NCBI RefSeq assembly: GCF_900109175.1
Contig: NZ_FNZE01000013.1
Coordinates: 69,094 to 133,093 of the forward strand
From: Pseudomonas linyingensis
GTDB taxonomy: Bacteria > Pseudomonadota > Gammaproteobacteria > Pseudomonadales > Pseudomonadaceae
Direction: 5' to 3'
Length of the DNA: 64,000 nt
Position 1 is the stretch's first letter. Every line of letters starts with the position of its first letter. The position numbers and the translations under genes are program-made. The notes beneath the pieces were generated by a model. That model saw nothing but the letters and a program-made list of their open reading frames with translations. It was not told the origin of the DNA and searched no databases. Shown here piece by piece: positions 34,687 to 41,546 of this stretch.

Positions 34687-35045
34687 CAGAGGGTGATCAC
34701 CAGGTCGTGTTGGTTGAGCAGGGCGGCCAGCGCGGCATCTTCCAGCGGCGTCACCGGCAAGGTCAGGTGTTCGGCGCTCAGGCCGCGGCGATCGAGGTCG
34801 GTGCGGGCGACGTACAGCGCCTCGACGCCGAACAGCGGCAGGGCCTGCAGATTGGCGGTGAGGTCCTTCTGCTGGATGGCGGCCGGCTGCTGGCGGGGCT
34901 GCAGCTGGAACACGCCGTCGTCGAGAAACAGCAGGCTGATCGGCAGGTCGAAGGCGCCGCCAGCCAGGGCGATGTCCAGTGCCTCGCGGGCGCCGGGACC
35001 GCTCCACGGCGAACGCCGGCAGATCAGCAGCAGAGATTTGGCCAT
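34686..35045 (-). CDS. tusC: Sulfurtransferase complex subunit TusC (DsrF family)
   Basis: A 119-residue TusC/DsrF protein with the family N terminus LLLICRRSPWSGPGAREALD and the Leu-rich ISLLFLDDGVFQL strand and helix. It is one of the three subunits that form the sulfur relay with TusD (active Cys) and TusB. It starts just 1 base after the tusD stop and overlaps tusB by TGATG, so the cluster is translated as a coupled unit. Confidence 0.92.
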   Translation of the reverse strand: MAKSLLLICRRSPWSGPGAREALDIALAGGAFDLPISLLFLDDGVFQLQPRQQPAAIQQKDLTANLQALPLFGVEALYVARTDLDRRGLSAEHLTLPVTPLEDAALAALLNQHDLVITL

Positions 35046-35046
35046 C

Positions 35047-35439
35047 TTAGTCGCCTCCGAAGCAGATCAGGCGGTCGGCGTCCTGGGCCGCCTCGTGCAG
35101 CTGGCCGAGGCCGGACAGCTCCCAGGGCGCCTCCAGATTGTGACTGGCGCGGGCGTAGCGCTGGGCTTCCTCGCCGTTCAGCACGCCGCGGCGCAGGGCG
35201 GCGGCGATGCACACCACTCCATCCAAGTTGTGCTCGGTCACGAAACTGCGCCAAGCAGCCGGCAGGTCCAGCTCGTCCTGCGCGCTGACCGGCAGCGAGG
35301 AGGCGATATGCACGGCGTCCTGATAGAAGAACAGGCGCACGATCTGGTGACCACCGGCCAGCACCGCCTCGGCGAAACGCAGGGCACGGCGGCTGGAGGG
35401 CGCATGGGGCGGAGCGAACAGGGCGATGGCGAATTTCAT
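35047..35439 (-). CDS. tusD: Sulfurtransferase TusD (DsrE family)
   Basis: A 130-residue TusD/DsrE protein, the TusBCD subunit that carries the persulfide on a conserved Cys. That Cys is in HNLDGVVCIAAALRRGV (about residue 78). Start MKFAIALFAPPHAPSSRRAL is typical of the family. It is first in tusD-C-B-E-ybiB. The longer frame upstream passes through the yccA terminator and is discarded. Confidence 0.92.
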   Translation of the reverse strand: MKFAIALFAPPHAPSSRRALRFAEAVLAGGHQIVRLFFYQDAVHIASSLPVSAQDELDLPAAWRSFVTEHNLDGVVCIAAALRRGVLNGEEAQRYARASHNLEAPWELSGLGQLHEAAQDADRLICFGGD

Positions 35440-35480
35440 CTGGGAAAGCCTGGGCAGAATGCCGCCCATGATAAACGCAA

Positions 35481-35509
35481 ACGAAAGAGCCCGCCAAAGT
35501 GGCGGGCTC
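35481..35509 (-). terminator. Rho-independent terminator for the yccA-like gene
   Basis: GAGCCCGCC (35487-35495) pairs perfectly with GGCGGGCTC (35501-35509) around a 5-base loop; on the minus strand it continues TTTCGTTTG. It lies just after the BI-1/YccA stop and before tusD, separating the two units. Confidence 0.75.
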
Positions 35510-35530
35510 CGGGGACGGCGCGGACCGGGA

Positions 35531-36199
35531 TCAGTCGTCGCGGCCCATGATGCCGAAGATCTGCAGCAGGCTGAGGAACAGGTTGTAGATCGACACGTAC
35601 AGGCTGATGGTCGCCATGATGTAGTTGCGTTCGCCGCCGTGGATGATCTCGCTGGTCTGATAGAGGATCGCCGCGGAGGAGAACAGCACGAAGCCGGCGC
35701 TGATCGCCAGTTGCAGGCCGCTGATCTCGAACAGCCAGGCGGCCAGGATGGCACCGAGCAGAACGAAGAAACCGACGGTGATGAAGCCCGACAGGAAGCT
35801 CATGTTCTTGCGGGTGGTCAGCACGTAGGCAGACAGGCCGCCGAACACGATGGCGGTCATGGTGAAGGCGCTGACGATCAGGTCGGCGCCGTTGCTCATG
35901 CCTAGGTAGCGGTTGAGGATCGGGCCGAGGGTGTAGCCCATGAAACCGGTCAGCGCGAAGGTGCTGAGCAGACCCCAGCCGGAATCGCGAAGCTTGGTGG
36001 TCAGAAAGAACAGGCCATAGAAACCGACAAGGGTGATGATGAAGCCCGGATGGGGCACGCCGGCCTGTTGCGCGGCAAAAGCCACCAAGCCACTGAAACC
36101 GAGGGTCATCGCCAGCAGGGCATAGGTGTTGCGCAGGACCTTGCTGGTCTCCTGCTCGGCTACCTGCGTGTTCTGCAGGGCATAGGGTTGTTCGCGCAT
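35531..36199 (-). CDS. yccA: Bax inhibitor-1/YccA family membrane protein
   Basis: A 222-residue inner-membrane protein with seven hydrophobic segments and the BI-1 signature TLGPILNRYLGMSNGAD and EIIHGGERNYIMATISLYVSIYNLFLS, whose buried acidic residues form the pH-sensing pair in the family. In E. coli YccA is a substrate and modulator of the FtsH protease. ATG at 36199 has CAAGGAG upstream. It is followed by a terminator. Position beside tusDCBE is the usual Pseudomonas arrangement. Confidence 0.93.
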   Translation of the reverse strand: MREQPYALQNTQVAEQETSKVLRNTYALLAMTLGFSGLVAFAAQQAGVPHPGFIITLVGFYGLFFLTTKLRDSGWGLLSTFALTGFMGYTLGPILNRYLGMSNGADLIVSAFTMTAIVFGGLSAYVLTTRKNMSFLSGFITVGFFVLLGAILAAWLFEISGLQLAISAGFVLFSSAAILYQTSEIIHGGERNYIMATISLYVSIYNLFLSLLQIFGIMGRDD

Positions 36200-36285
36200 G
36201 GGCTCGTTTCTCCTTGAGGGTCATGTCTATTGCATGGATGGCCTGAAGCATAGCAAAGCTGCTGTGACGATCAGGCAACTAGAGT

Positions 36286-36313
36286 TTGACAGTCTGTTTC
36301 TATCGGGTAGTAT
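36286..36313 (+). promoter_or_regulatory. Sigma-70 promoter of the tRNA-Ser gene
   Basis: TTGACA (36286-36291), 16-base spacer, TAGTAT (36308-36313). A GC-rich discriminator follows and the tRNA begins 13 bases later, as expected for a stable RNA promoter. Confidence 0.7.
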
Positions 36314-36326
36314 TGCCGCCCGTTGT

Positions 36327-36414
36327 GGAAGCGTGGCCGAGTGGTTTAAGGCAGCGGTCTTGAAAACCGCCGATGGGCAACTATCCTAGAGTTCGAATCT
36401 CTACGCTTCCGCCA
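36327..36414 (+). tRNA. tRNA-Ser (UGA anticodon)
   Basis: An 88-nt class II tRNA with a long variable arm. The acceptor GGAAGCG pairs with CGCTTCC, followed by G73 and an encoded CCA (36412-36414). The D arm is GGCCGAGTGGTTTAAGGC. The anticodon loop CTTGAAA reads TGA, decoding UCA-type Ser codons. The T arm contains GTTCGAATC. Directly downstream the gene content changes to mobile-element and defence genes, so its 3' end is a likely integration site. Confidence 0.96.
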
Positions 36415-36429
36415 TCTAATCCCCGCAAG

Positions 36430-36458
36430 GCCCCGGATTCCGGGGCTTTGTTGTTTTT
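36430..36458 (+). terminator. Terminator of the tRNA-Ser gene
   Basis: GCCCCGG (36430-36436) and CCGGGGC (36440-36446) form a 7-bp stem with an ATT loop, followed by TTTGTTGTTTTT. Confidence 0.8.
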
Positions 36459-36573
36459 GGGCGCTCTCAGTGTACACTTGGGTGTACACTTTGGCGCTGT
36501 TGCCTATCTCCGAGCAGGAACATGGCTTGATGTGCATGCCAGCTCGGTCTCTTCAGAGTCAGCTCCAAAGGGC

Positions 36574-37221
36574 TTATATGCCCATATGCTTGAGGCGTGG
36601 GTTGGACTTCACTTGCTCATCCATGAGCACCCGCACCTCACGCGCAACGCGACTCATCTCGCGGTCAACCTTTTGCTCCAACTCCTCCGCAGGAACGCTC
36701 TCCGCTGCGAATCGAGCCAGCAGGCTTTCCCTCAGGTGCTTCGTCAGCTCCTTTTCCCTTAGCTGCAAGAAGACGACCTCCGCCTTGAGCCTGGGGAGGT
36801 CCTTGCGCTCCTTAGCCCGGACCTCTTTCATTCGTCTAGAGCTGCGAATGGCCTCTTCATAGCCCTGATCTATCAACTGTATCAGGTGCTCTGTTTCAGT
36901 ATGCCCGCACTTCTCTGCCTGCCGGCTCAAGTGCTGCTTGGTCTGGGTCGGCAGCGTGAATGTATAAGGCTTGCGGCCATGGTGCGGCTGCCTGTAGATC
37001 CGCTGTCGCCAGGCAGCCTGCATCCTCTGCAGAGTGCGTACGCCCTCGGCTGACTTCTCCAAGTAAAGCCCTTCTTTTAGCAGCGCTTCATAATCTCTTA
37101 CGCCTAAAGTGGCTGCCTCCTTGCTGAGGCTCCCCCTCTGTCGCAAGTAGTCAGCAGCCCACTGTATCTGTTCGCTGTTGCCCTTATCGATCCAGCTCAG
37201 GCCTTCTGCTCGCTTGCGCAC
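36574..37221 (-). CDS. Hypothetical protein with possible RHH and coiled-coil regions
   Basis: A 215-residue protein that I do not recognise. The middle (YTFTLPTQTKQHLSRQAEKC, then TETEHLIQLIDQGYEEAI) looks like a ribbon-helix-helix DNA-binding fold: one strand and two helices. From about residue 125 the protein is very charged and helical, likely coiled coil, up to a basic C terminus. The GTG start at 37221 has AAGGAGG 5 bases upstream. It is the first gene inside the island and is divergent from the winged-helix gene, with an inverted repeat between them, so it may be an island regulator. The function is inferred from fold hints only. Confidence 0.65.
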   Translation of the reverse strand: MRKRAEGLSWIDKGNSEQIQWAADYLRQRGSLSKEAATLGVRDYEALLKEGLYLEKSAEGVRTLQRMQAAWRQRIYRQPHHGRKPYTFTLPTQTKQHLSRQAEKCGHTETEHLIQLIDQGYEEAIRSSRRMKEVRAKERKDLPRLKAEVVFLQLREKELTKHLRESLLARFAAESVPAEELEQKVDREMSRVAREVRVLMDEQVKSNPRLKHMGI

Positions 37222-37301
37222 ATTGTCCTCCTTGGCTGCTCGGTTTTTAGATGGGTGCAGAATCCTGTATTTTATCCGTTATGCGTTTCAAAACAAGTAA
37301 C

Positions 37302-37322
37302 AACACAGTGCTGTCATGTGTT
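37302..37322. promoter_or_regulatory. Inverted repeat in the divergent island promoter region
   Basis: AACACA (37302-37307) and TGTGTT (37317-37322) are perfect inverted arms 9 bases apart. A longer-spaced pair GTAACAA/TTGTTAC flanks it (37297-37303 and 37335-37341). The stretch is AT-rich and lies between divergent genes at 37221 and 37409, so it is a good candidate operator for one of them. Confidence 0.4.
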
Positions 37323-37408
37323 TTGCTATGCGTCTTGTTACGTGCTTTAATAAAAACTAAAAACAGGGTGTTTTTCCGATTTTAATTTGCAGAAACCGGG
37401 GCCGCTCT

Positions 37409-38362
37409 ATGATTCTTTCAGTCCTTTCGGTCGAGCTATCTAAAAAGGAGAGCCGCCATTACAGCAAAATTCCCCTTTCGCCGAAGGCTAAGTACGTCCT
37501 TGCAAAATTCGCTCTGCGCTTTCAGGAGCAAGCCTGTCGGTGCGAACGCGGAGAGCTTGCTGCGCTATTTGGCATCTCGAAGGCGCGCCTATCAGATGCG
37601 TTGCATGAGCTTGTAGAGCGTGGACTGCTGCTGCCGCATCCGCAGCGAGAAGGACGGGGACGCCCCCGTAACCACTACAGCCTGAGCCCAGGAACATGGC
37701 AGTTGCTGCAGTCAGCTCAAAACTCCGACATGGAAGCGGGAGACTTTCACTGGGCAGCCATTGAGAGGCTGATGATCACCACAGCGCCTGCAACCCATGT
37801 GAGGCAGGAGCAAGGCCAAGATGCGGAATCACTGCCACTCGAGGCCCGCTTGCTGCTTTGTGCATTGCTGTGCAATGCGGATCGTCATGGTGTGGTTCGA
37901 AAGTTGAGCAGTATCGATCTGTACAGACTCACCGGCCTCAGAAGCGATGCCCTGAAGAACCGCCTGCAGAGCCTTGTGAACCTCGAGCTCATCCGCGCCT
38001 GGATACCTGGTGTCACCAGTCGGGCTCTATTCGGTAAGGCCAAGAGCGTCTACTACCTGAATCTGCAGCACTCACTTTTTGAGTCATGTTATCCCTTGGC
38101 TGGGATCATGATTTTCGGCTGGGTGCAGCGATGGGAGCATGCTGAAGTGTTGCATGAATTTCTGCTTGACGGCTTGAAGCCGGATGCAGCCGAGAGATCG
38201 CCTCGTGATGAGGATCTGGTTGCAAGAGCTGCCCAGTTGAAGGAGCACCACCGCATTATCCCCGCACTGCAAGCGCGGCTGGAGCTCTATGCATCTTGGC
38301 TTTTATCGAACTGCTGGGATGCTCTCAATTCGATAGATCAAGCCTGTCCGCCAGCACTTTAG
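37409..38362 (+). CDS. Winged-helix protein, probably truncated by a frameshift
   Basis: A 317-residue reading frame. Two helix-turn-helix-like regions are visible: residues about 45-85 (GELAALFGISKARLSDALHE followed by a wing, HPQREGRGRPRNHYSL) and about 160-195 (IDLYRLTGLRSDALKNRLQS). This tandem wHTH layout resembles replication initiators or regulators of mobile elements. The frame ends TAG at 38360-38362, but the coding signal continues at once in the -1 frame (38338-38730), so the original protein was probably about 440 residues long. The ATG at 37409 has only a weak purine-rich site. The exact family is not recognised. Confidence 0.65.
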   Translation: MILSVLSVELSKKESRHYSKIPLSPKAKYVLAKFALRFQEQACRCERGELAALFGISKARLSDALHELVERGLLLPHPQREGRGRPRNHYSLSPGTWQLLQSAQNSDMEAGDFHWAAIERLMITTAPATHVRQEQGQDAESLPLEARLLLCALLCNADRHGVVRKLSSIDLYRLTGLRSDALKNRLQSLVNLELIRAWIPGVTSRALFGKAKSVYYLNLQHSLFESCYPLAGIMIFGWVQRWEHAEVLHEFLLDGLKPDAAERSPRDEDLVARAAQLKEHHRIIPALQARLELYASWLLSNCWDALNSIDQACPPAL

Positions 38363-38730
38363 TTCGCGTCATTTATGCTCATGCACGACGCCTTGCTCGT
38401 AGGACGCAGAGGTATCTGTTGCGTGCGGCAAAGCCAGAGAAGGATTCTGGTTCGGGCCCCAAAAATGGGCCAACCATTGCTTACGAACTGCACGAGTACC
38501 TGATCCTGCCTCATGCCTCGCCGCAGAAGCAGTGGGAGGGAAGGCCTGCGAATCGATGGACGCGCGCTGTGCTGATTTTCTCCAAGGGCGCTTCTGCATG
38601 GGATGGCTGTTACAACGAGATGACTGACAAGCTATACAGCTATGAAGCTGACATTCCATTGCTGGAACGCTACCTCTGTGGCTTGCTGGCCCTACCTACT
38701 GGCAAGCTCGTCGCCAGTCCTGAATCGTAA
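38338..38730 (+). pseudogene. Frameshifted C-terminal part of the winged-helix protein
   Basis: This frame, about 130 codons, continues the previous gene in -1 register (LVRVIYAHARRLARRTQRYL onward, ending LVASPES). It has no usable start: the first possible initiator is a TTG at 38296 inside the other frame, with no ribosome site. The protein has a normal, non-repetitive composition (WTRAVLIFSKGASAWDGCYN) and so looks like real coding sequence. A single-base indel before 38360 explains both pieces. A sequencing error would do the same. Confidence 0.6.
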
Positions 38731-38781
38731 TTTCCAACACCCTCTCCCCATGGTCTGGACGAAACAACGGAGGGTCCGATC

Positions 38782-38985
38782 ATGAAATTTCTTCGCCTGA
38801 ACGACGTACAAGCCCTGACTGGCCTGGGCCGCTCGACCATTTACAAATACGTCAAGCTGGGGATCTTCCCCGATGCAGTGAAGCTGGGGGGCAGCATCAG
38901 CGCGTGGGTTGAATCTGAGGTGCAGGCTTGGATGGCCGAGCGCATCAAGGAGCGCGACCAGCAGGCGATCTCAGCTACTGAGTAG
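38782..38985 (+). CDS. alpA: AlpA family regulator
   Basis: A 67-residue AlpA-type MerR-like helix-turn-helix protein: FLRLNDVQALTGLGRSTIYK is the family signature, followed by LGIFPDAVKLGG and a WVESEVQAWM helix. AlpA proteins switch on integrase or excision genes in prophages and genomic islands. ATG follows CGGAGGG at 7 bases. A strong terminator follows. It supports the mobile nature of the segment beyond tRNA-Ser. Confidence 0.92.
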   Translation: MKFLRLNDVQALTGLGRSTIYKYVKLGIFPDAVKLGGSISAWVESEVQAWMAERIKERDQQAISATE

Positions 38986-39007
38986 TAAGCTTTGGGTTAC
39001 AGCAAAA

Positions 39008-39046
39008 AGCCCTGCAGTCGGTTCGCGCCGACTGCAGGGCTTTTTT
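39008..39046 (+). terminator. Strong Rho-independent terminator after alpA
   Basis: AGCCCTGCAGTCGG (39008-39021) pairs perfectly with CCGACTGCAGGGCT (39028-39041) around a 6-base loop, followed by six Ts ending at 39046. Confidence 0.93.
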
Positions 39047-39356
39047 GTCGGAGTGGCTAGGGTAGCGGGTTTGCCAAGCTGGCATGGGGCTGAGGAGGCC
39101 GACTTGCCAAGGAGTCATGGGGTGGAGGGGGCTCAGGAGTTCTCGGTTAATAGATTTATGATTTATATGTGATCATTTTCATTCTATCCAGGCATATCAA
39201 GATCATTAGCCATGACGATCAATCTACTCATCAGAGGACTAGCCCCCACAGCCTATAGCTACACGATCAGTTAATCAGCATCGATCAGGTCGCCATCAGT
39301 CGTAAAAACATACCCATCAAGCACTGGTTATGAATCCATTCACAGGAGACATAACC
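39047..39356. other. AT-rich non-coding interval with five GATCA repeats
   Basis: No gene is visible. GATCA occurs at 39171, 39201, 39217, 39265 and 39283 (three as CGATCA, two as GATCAT), about five times more often than chance in this span, in AT-rich DNA just upstream of a replication-protein-like gene. An origin or regulator-binding region is possible; there is no regular spacing. Confidence 0.4.
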
Positions 39357-40013
39357 ATGCGTCGTCACCCTCAGAACCACAACCTGCACATCCACCACGA
39401 TCACACCTACCAAGGCCTGCCCGTCATGCACGAGAAAGGCCCATTCATCTGTGAGCACCTACAACGGCTGTACGACACGATGCAACGAGCACTGGATCAG
39501 CACCCCCGGACATTCGCCTTCCGGGTAGAGCTGAGGTTTCCCAGCAGCGGCATGCTGCCCAGCTACGCCTTCACCAACGAAGTGATCAGCCGGTTCGTCG
39601 AGTCCTTCAAGGCCAAGATCGAGCACAGCCGCGGCATGGCCAGACGCAACAACCGCTACGCCCATCCCTGTACCGTGCGTTACGTCTGGGTACGCGAGAT
39701 CGCCAGCTCTGACAGACCGCACTACCACCTGGTGATCTTCCTGAACAGGGATGCTTACCACACGCTGGGTGACTTCCGATCCAATGGCAGGAACCTGTTC
39801 AACCGGCTGGAGGAAGCCTGGGCCAGTGCCTTGAGGCTGCCGAGGGAAGCGGTCACTGGGCTGGTGCACATCCCGAAGAATCCCAGTTACCACATCACCC
39901 GTGATGACGCGCAGAGCCAGGCAGAGTTCTTCCACCGGGCCAGCTACCTCTGTAAGACTGCAACCAAGGCGTATGGAGATCGCCAGCACAGCTTTGGAGC
40001 TAGCAGGGGCTGA
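39357..40013 (+). CDS. Inovirus Gp2 / YagK-YfjJ family replication-like protein
   Basis: A 218-residue protein of the YagK/YfjJ C-terminal domain family, also called inovirus Gp2 in phage and islands. Key features are RTFAFRVELRFPS, the His-rich strand SSDRPHYHLVIFLNRDAY (HYH, similar to the HUH metal site of rolling-circle initiators) and AEFFHRASYLCKTATKAYG near the end. The start 39357 has CAGGAG 8 bases upstream; an in-frame ATG at 39330 lacks one. It sits between alpA and two small hypotheticals, the usual island setting. Replication or regulatory activity is inferred from the family. Confidence 0.8.
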   Translation: MRRHPQNHNLHIHHDHTYQGLPVMHEKGPFICEHLQRLYDTMQRALDQHPRTFAFRVELRFPSSGMLPSYAFTNEVISRFVESFKAKIEHSRGMARRNNRYAHPCTVRYVWVREIASSDRPHYHLVIFLNRDAYHTLGDFRSNGRNLFNRLEEAWASALRLPREAVTGLVHIPKNPSYHITRDDAQSQAEFFHRASYLCKTATKAYGDRQHSFGASRG

Positions 40014-40043
40014 TGCCTCTGCTGGGAAAAGGAGGACGCATTC

Positions 40044-40628
40044 ATGTGGATCGAAACCGATATCGGCACCTTCGAGATCGTTGAGTACGCGCTTCACCGG
40101 GCAGGCGTACTGCTGATCATCCGAGGCGAGACACGGGCTGCACTGGAGAAATTGCATGATCGTTACCTGCCTGAACTGGAGGACATCGACGACAGCAGTG
40201 ACGAGGATCTGCCCTTCAACGGCCAGGCCTACGCCGAAGACGTAGCCAAGGCAATGGCAGCCATGACCAGAAGCCTCAGCACCTACCAGCCTAGTGTCAT
40301 GCAGTCCGAAGAGGAACTGCTGCTGGATCTGGATGCTGGGCAGCGTGGCTCGCTACGCCTGGTGGGTAAACGCAGATCCATGGAATGGCAATACCGCCTG
40401 CAGTGGAGCCAGCAAGACAAAGCGAAATCCCCGGTGGACTGGCTGGCTACCGATCCACGGTATCGCTGGGTCTATTCATGGCAGGAGACCCTGGGGCTGT
40501 TGGAGGCCTGCGATGGGCTGCGCATGCGACCTGTGTTCGTTCATGTGGATTTCTGGCCGAGCCTGCAGCAGGCCTGGGGCAGGAGTCAGCCAAGTGAGCG
40601 GAGTCCGGTGTTGCTGGCTAGGTGCTGA
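40044..40628 (+). CDS. Hypothetical island protein
   Basis: A 194-residue soluble protein with no family that I recognise. It has an N-terminal beta-rich part (MWIETDIGTFEIVEYALHRA), an acidic hinge (LEDIDDSSDEDL) and a Trp-rich C-terminal half (WQYRLQWSQQDKAKSPVDWL, then RPVFVHVDFWPSLQQAWG). ATG follows AAGGAGG at 9 bases, a strong site. It lies 30 bases after the Gp2-like gene, so the two are probably one transcript. Confidence 0.65.
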   Translation: MWIETDIGTFEIVEYALHRAGVLLIIRGETRAALEKLHDRYLPELEDIDDSSDEDLPFNGQAYAEDVAKAMAAMTRSLSTYQPSVMQSEEELLLDLDAGQRGSLRLVGKRRSMEWQYRLQWSQQDKAKSPVDWLATDPRYRWVYSWQETLGLLEACDGLRMRPVFVHVDFWPSLQQAWGRSQPSERSPVLLARC

Positions 40629-40711
40629 TAACAAGCTCATGGGCACTCGTTAGGGTGCCGTTCCTTGGCGAGTTCGGCTAAATTGGCGCTTTTCACAAGG
40701 AGAAGCGTCAC

Positions 40712-41014
40712 ATGGGTTACCTGATTCGGGGTACGCGGGGTGCAGTGGTCAAGGCTGAGGGACAGGAGCTGAAGATCTCAGCGGATCAGTTTCGTGAGGT
40801 GCAAACCGTCCAGATAGGCGAGCCGGCTTCCAAAGAGGACAGCGAGATATGGCTCAAGCGTTTTGAAGCTGAAACGAAGCTAGGCCCTCTGGTCTGGGAT
40901 GTAACGTTTTCGCTCGACCTGTCCGGTGCTAATTTTGAGAGCTCTTGTCTGGCTTCTGCCCCTGCGGGCGTCGAGGTGCTCAAGGAGCCGGAGTTTGAGC
41001 TGGTAGAGTGCTAG
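40712..41014 (+). CDS. Small hypothetical island protein
   Basis: A 100-residue soluble, rather acidic protein that I do not recognise. It has alternating strand and helix content (GAVVKAEGQELKISADQF, WLKRFEAETKLGPLVWDVTF) and no signal peptide or metal motif. ATG follows CAAGGAG at 8 bases. Upstream in the same direction are the Gp2-like gene and the 194-residue protein; downstream is the restriction-modification relic. Confidence 0.6.
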   Translation: MGYLIRGTRGAVVKAEGQELKISADQFREVQTVQIGEPASKEDSEIWLKRFEAETKLGPLVWDVTFSLDLSGANFESSCLASAPAGVEVLKEPEFELVEC

Positions 41015-41189
41015 AGCGACGACGAGTAAGCATCTACCTCAAGCAAGAAGTCTGGACCGTATCACTGCTTTGGTACGGCCCATTCCTGCCTTCATGCGAC
41101 GCAACCCGTCGCTCCTGTCTGTTAGACTGCCAGCCGCAGGTATGCAGCATTTCTAGCCCCAGTGGCGCTCAATTCCAGAGATCGATTGA

Positions 41190-41416
41190 TGGACGTCCAG
41201 CATTTGAAAGGGAACTCTGGGAGGCAGTCGATCAGCTGCGTGCCAACTCCAAGCTCACCGCGTCCGAGTACGCCATGCCGGTGCGGGGCCTGATCTTCCT
41301 GCGGCATGCCTACAATCGCTTCAGCCCATCTGCCGTCAGGGGGCTACGAAGCGGAAGAGATCAGCCTCAAAGCGAACGTGGTCTTCGCGCACATCTACAT
41401 GGTGGGATGTGGGTGA
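41190..41416 (+). pseudogene. Relic of a type I restriction-modification locus (hsdM start, possible hsdR end)
   Basis: Residues encoded at 41199-41322 (FERELWEAVDQLRANSKLTA, then SEYAMPVRGLIFLRHAYNRF) match the start of type I HsdM methyltransferases. The match stops abruptly after about 45 residues. In another frame, 41342-41416 reads GYEAEEISLKANVVFAHIYM followed by a few residues and TGA, which resembles the extreme C terminus of type I HsdR subunits. One deletion from early hsdM to the end of hsdR would leave exactly this. The hsdM part is fairly clear; the hsdR part is a guess. The methyltransferase catalytic motifs and the motor are missing, so nothing functional remains. Confidence 0.6.
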
Positions 41417-41546
41417 GGGAGGGCGGGTTTATCACTGAGGGGTTGCCCATGAGTGTCGTGCAGAACTCAGAGAAATCAGCACACTATTTTGAGACAAGAT
41501 TCATGTGGGGCTGGAAGGGCTAACAGTGTATCAAAAGGACTTGTTG

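Noticed and set aside
38357-38363. CTT TAG stop resembling the RF2 programmed frameshift site
   Set aside because: RF2-type shifting is +1; the continuing frame here is -1, so this does not explain the second piece.
39171-39287. GATCA cluster considered as CRISPR repeats
   Set aside because: Units are only 5-6 bases, unevenly spaced, with no spacers of fixed length or cas genes nearby.
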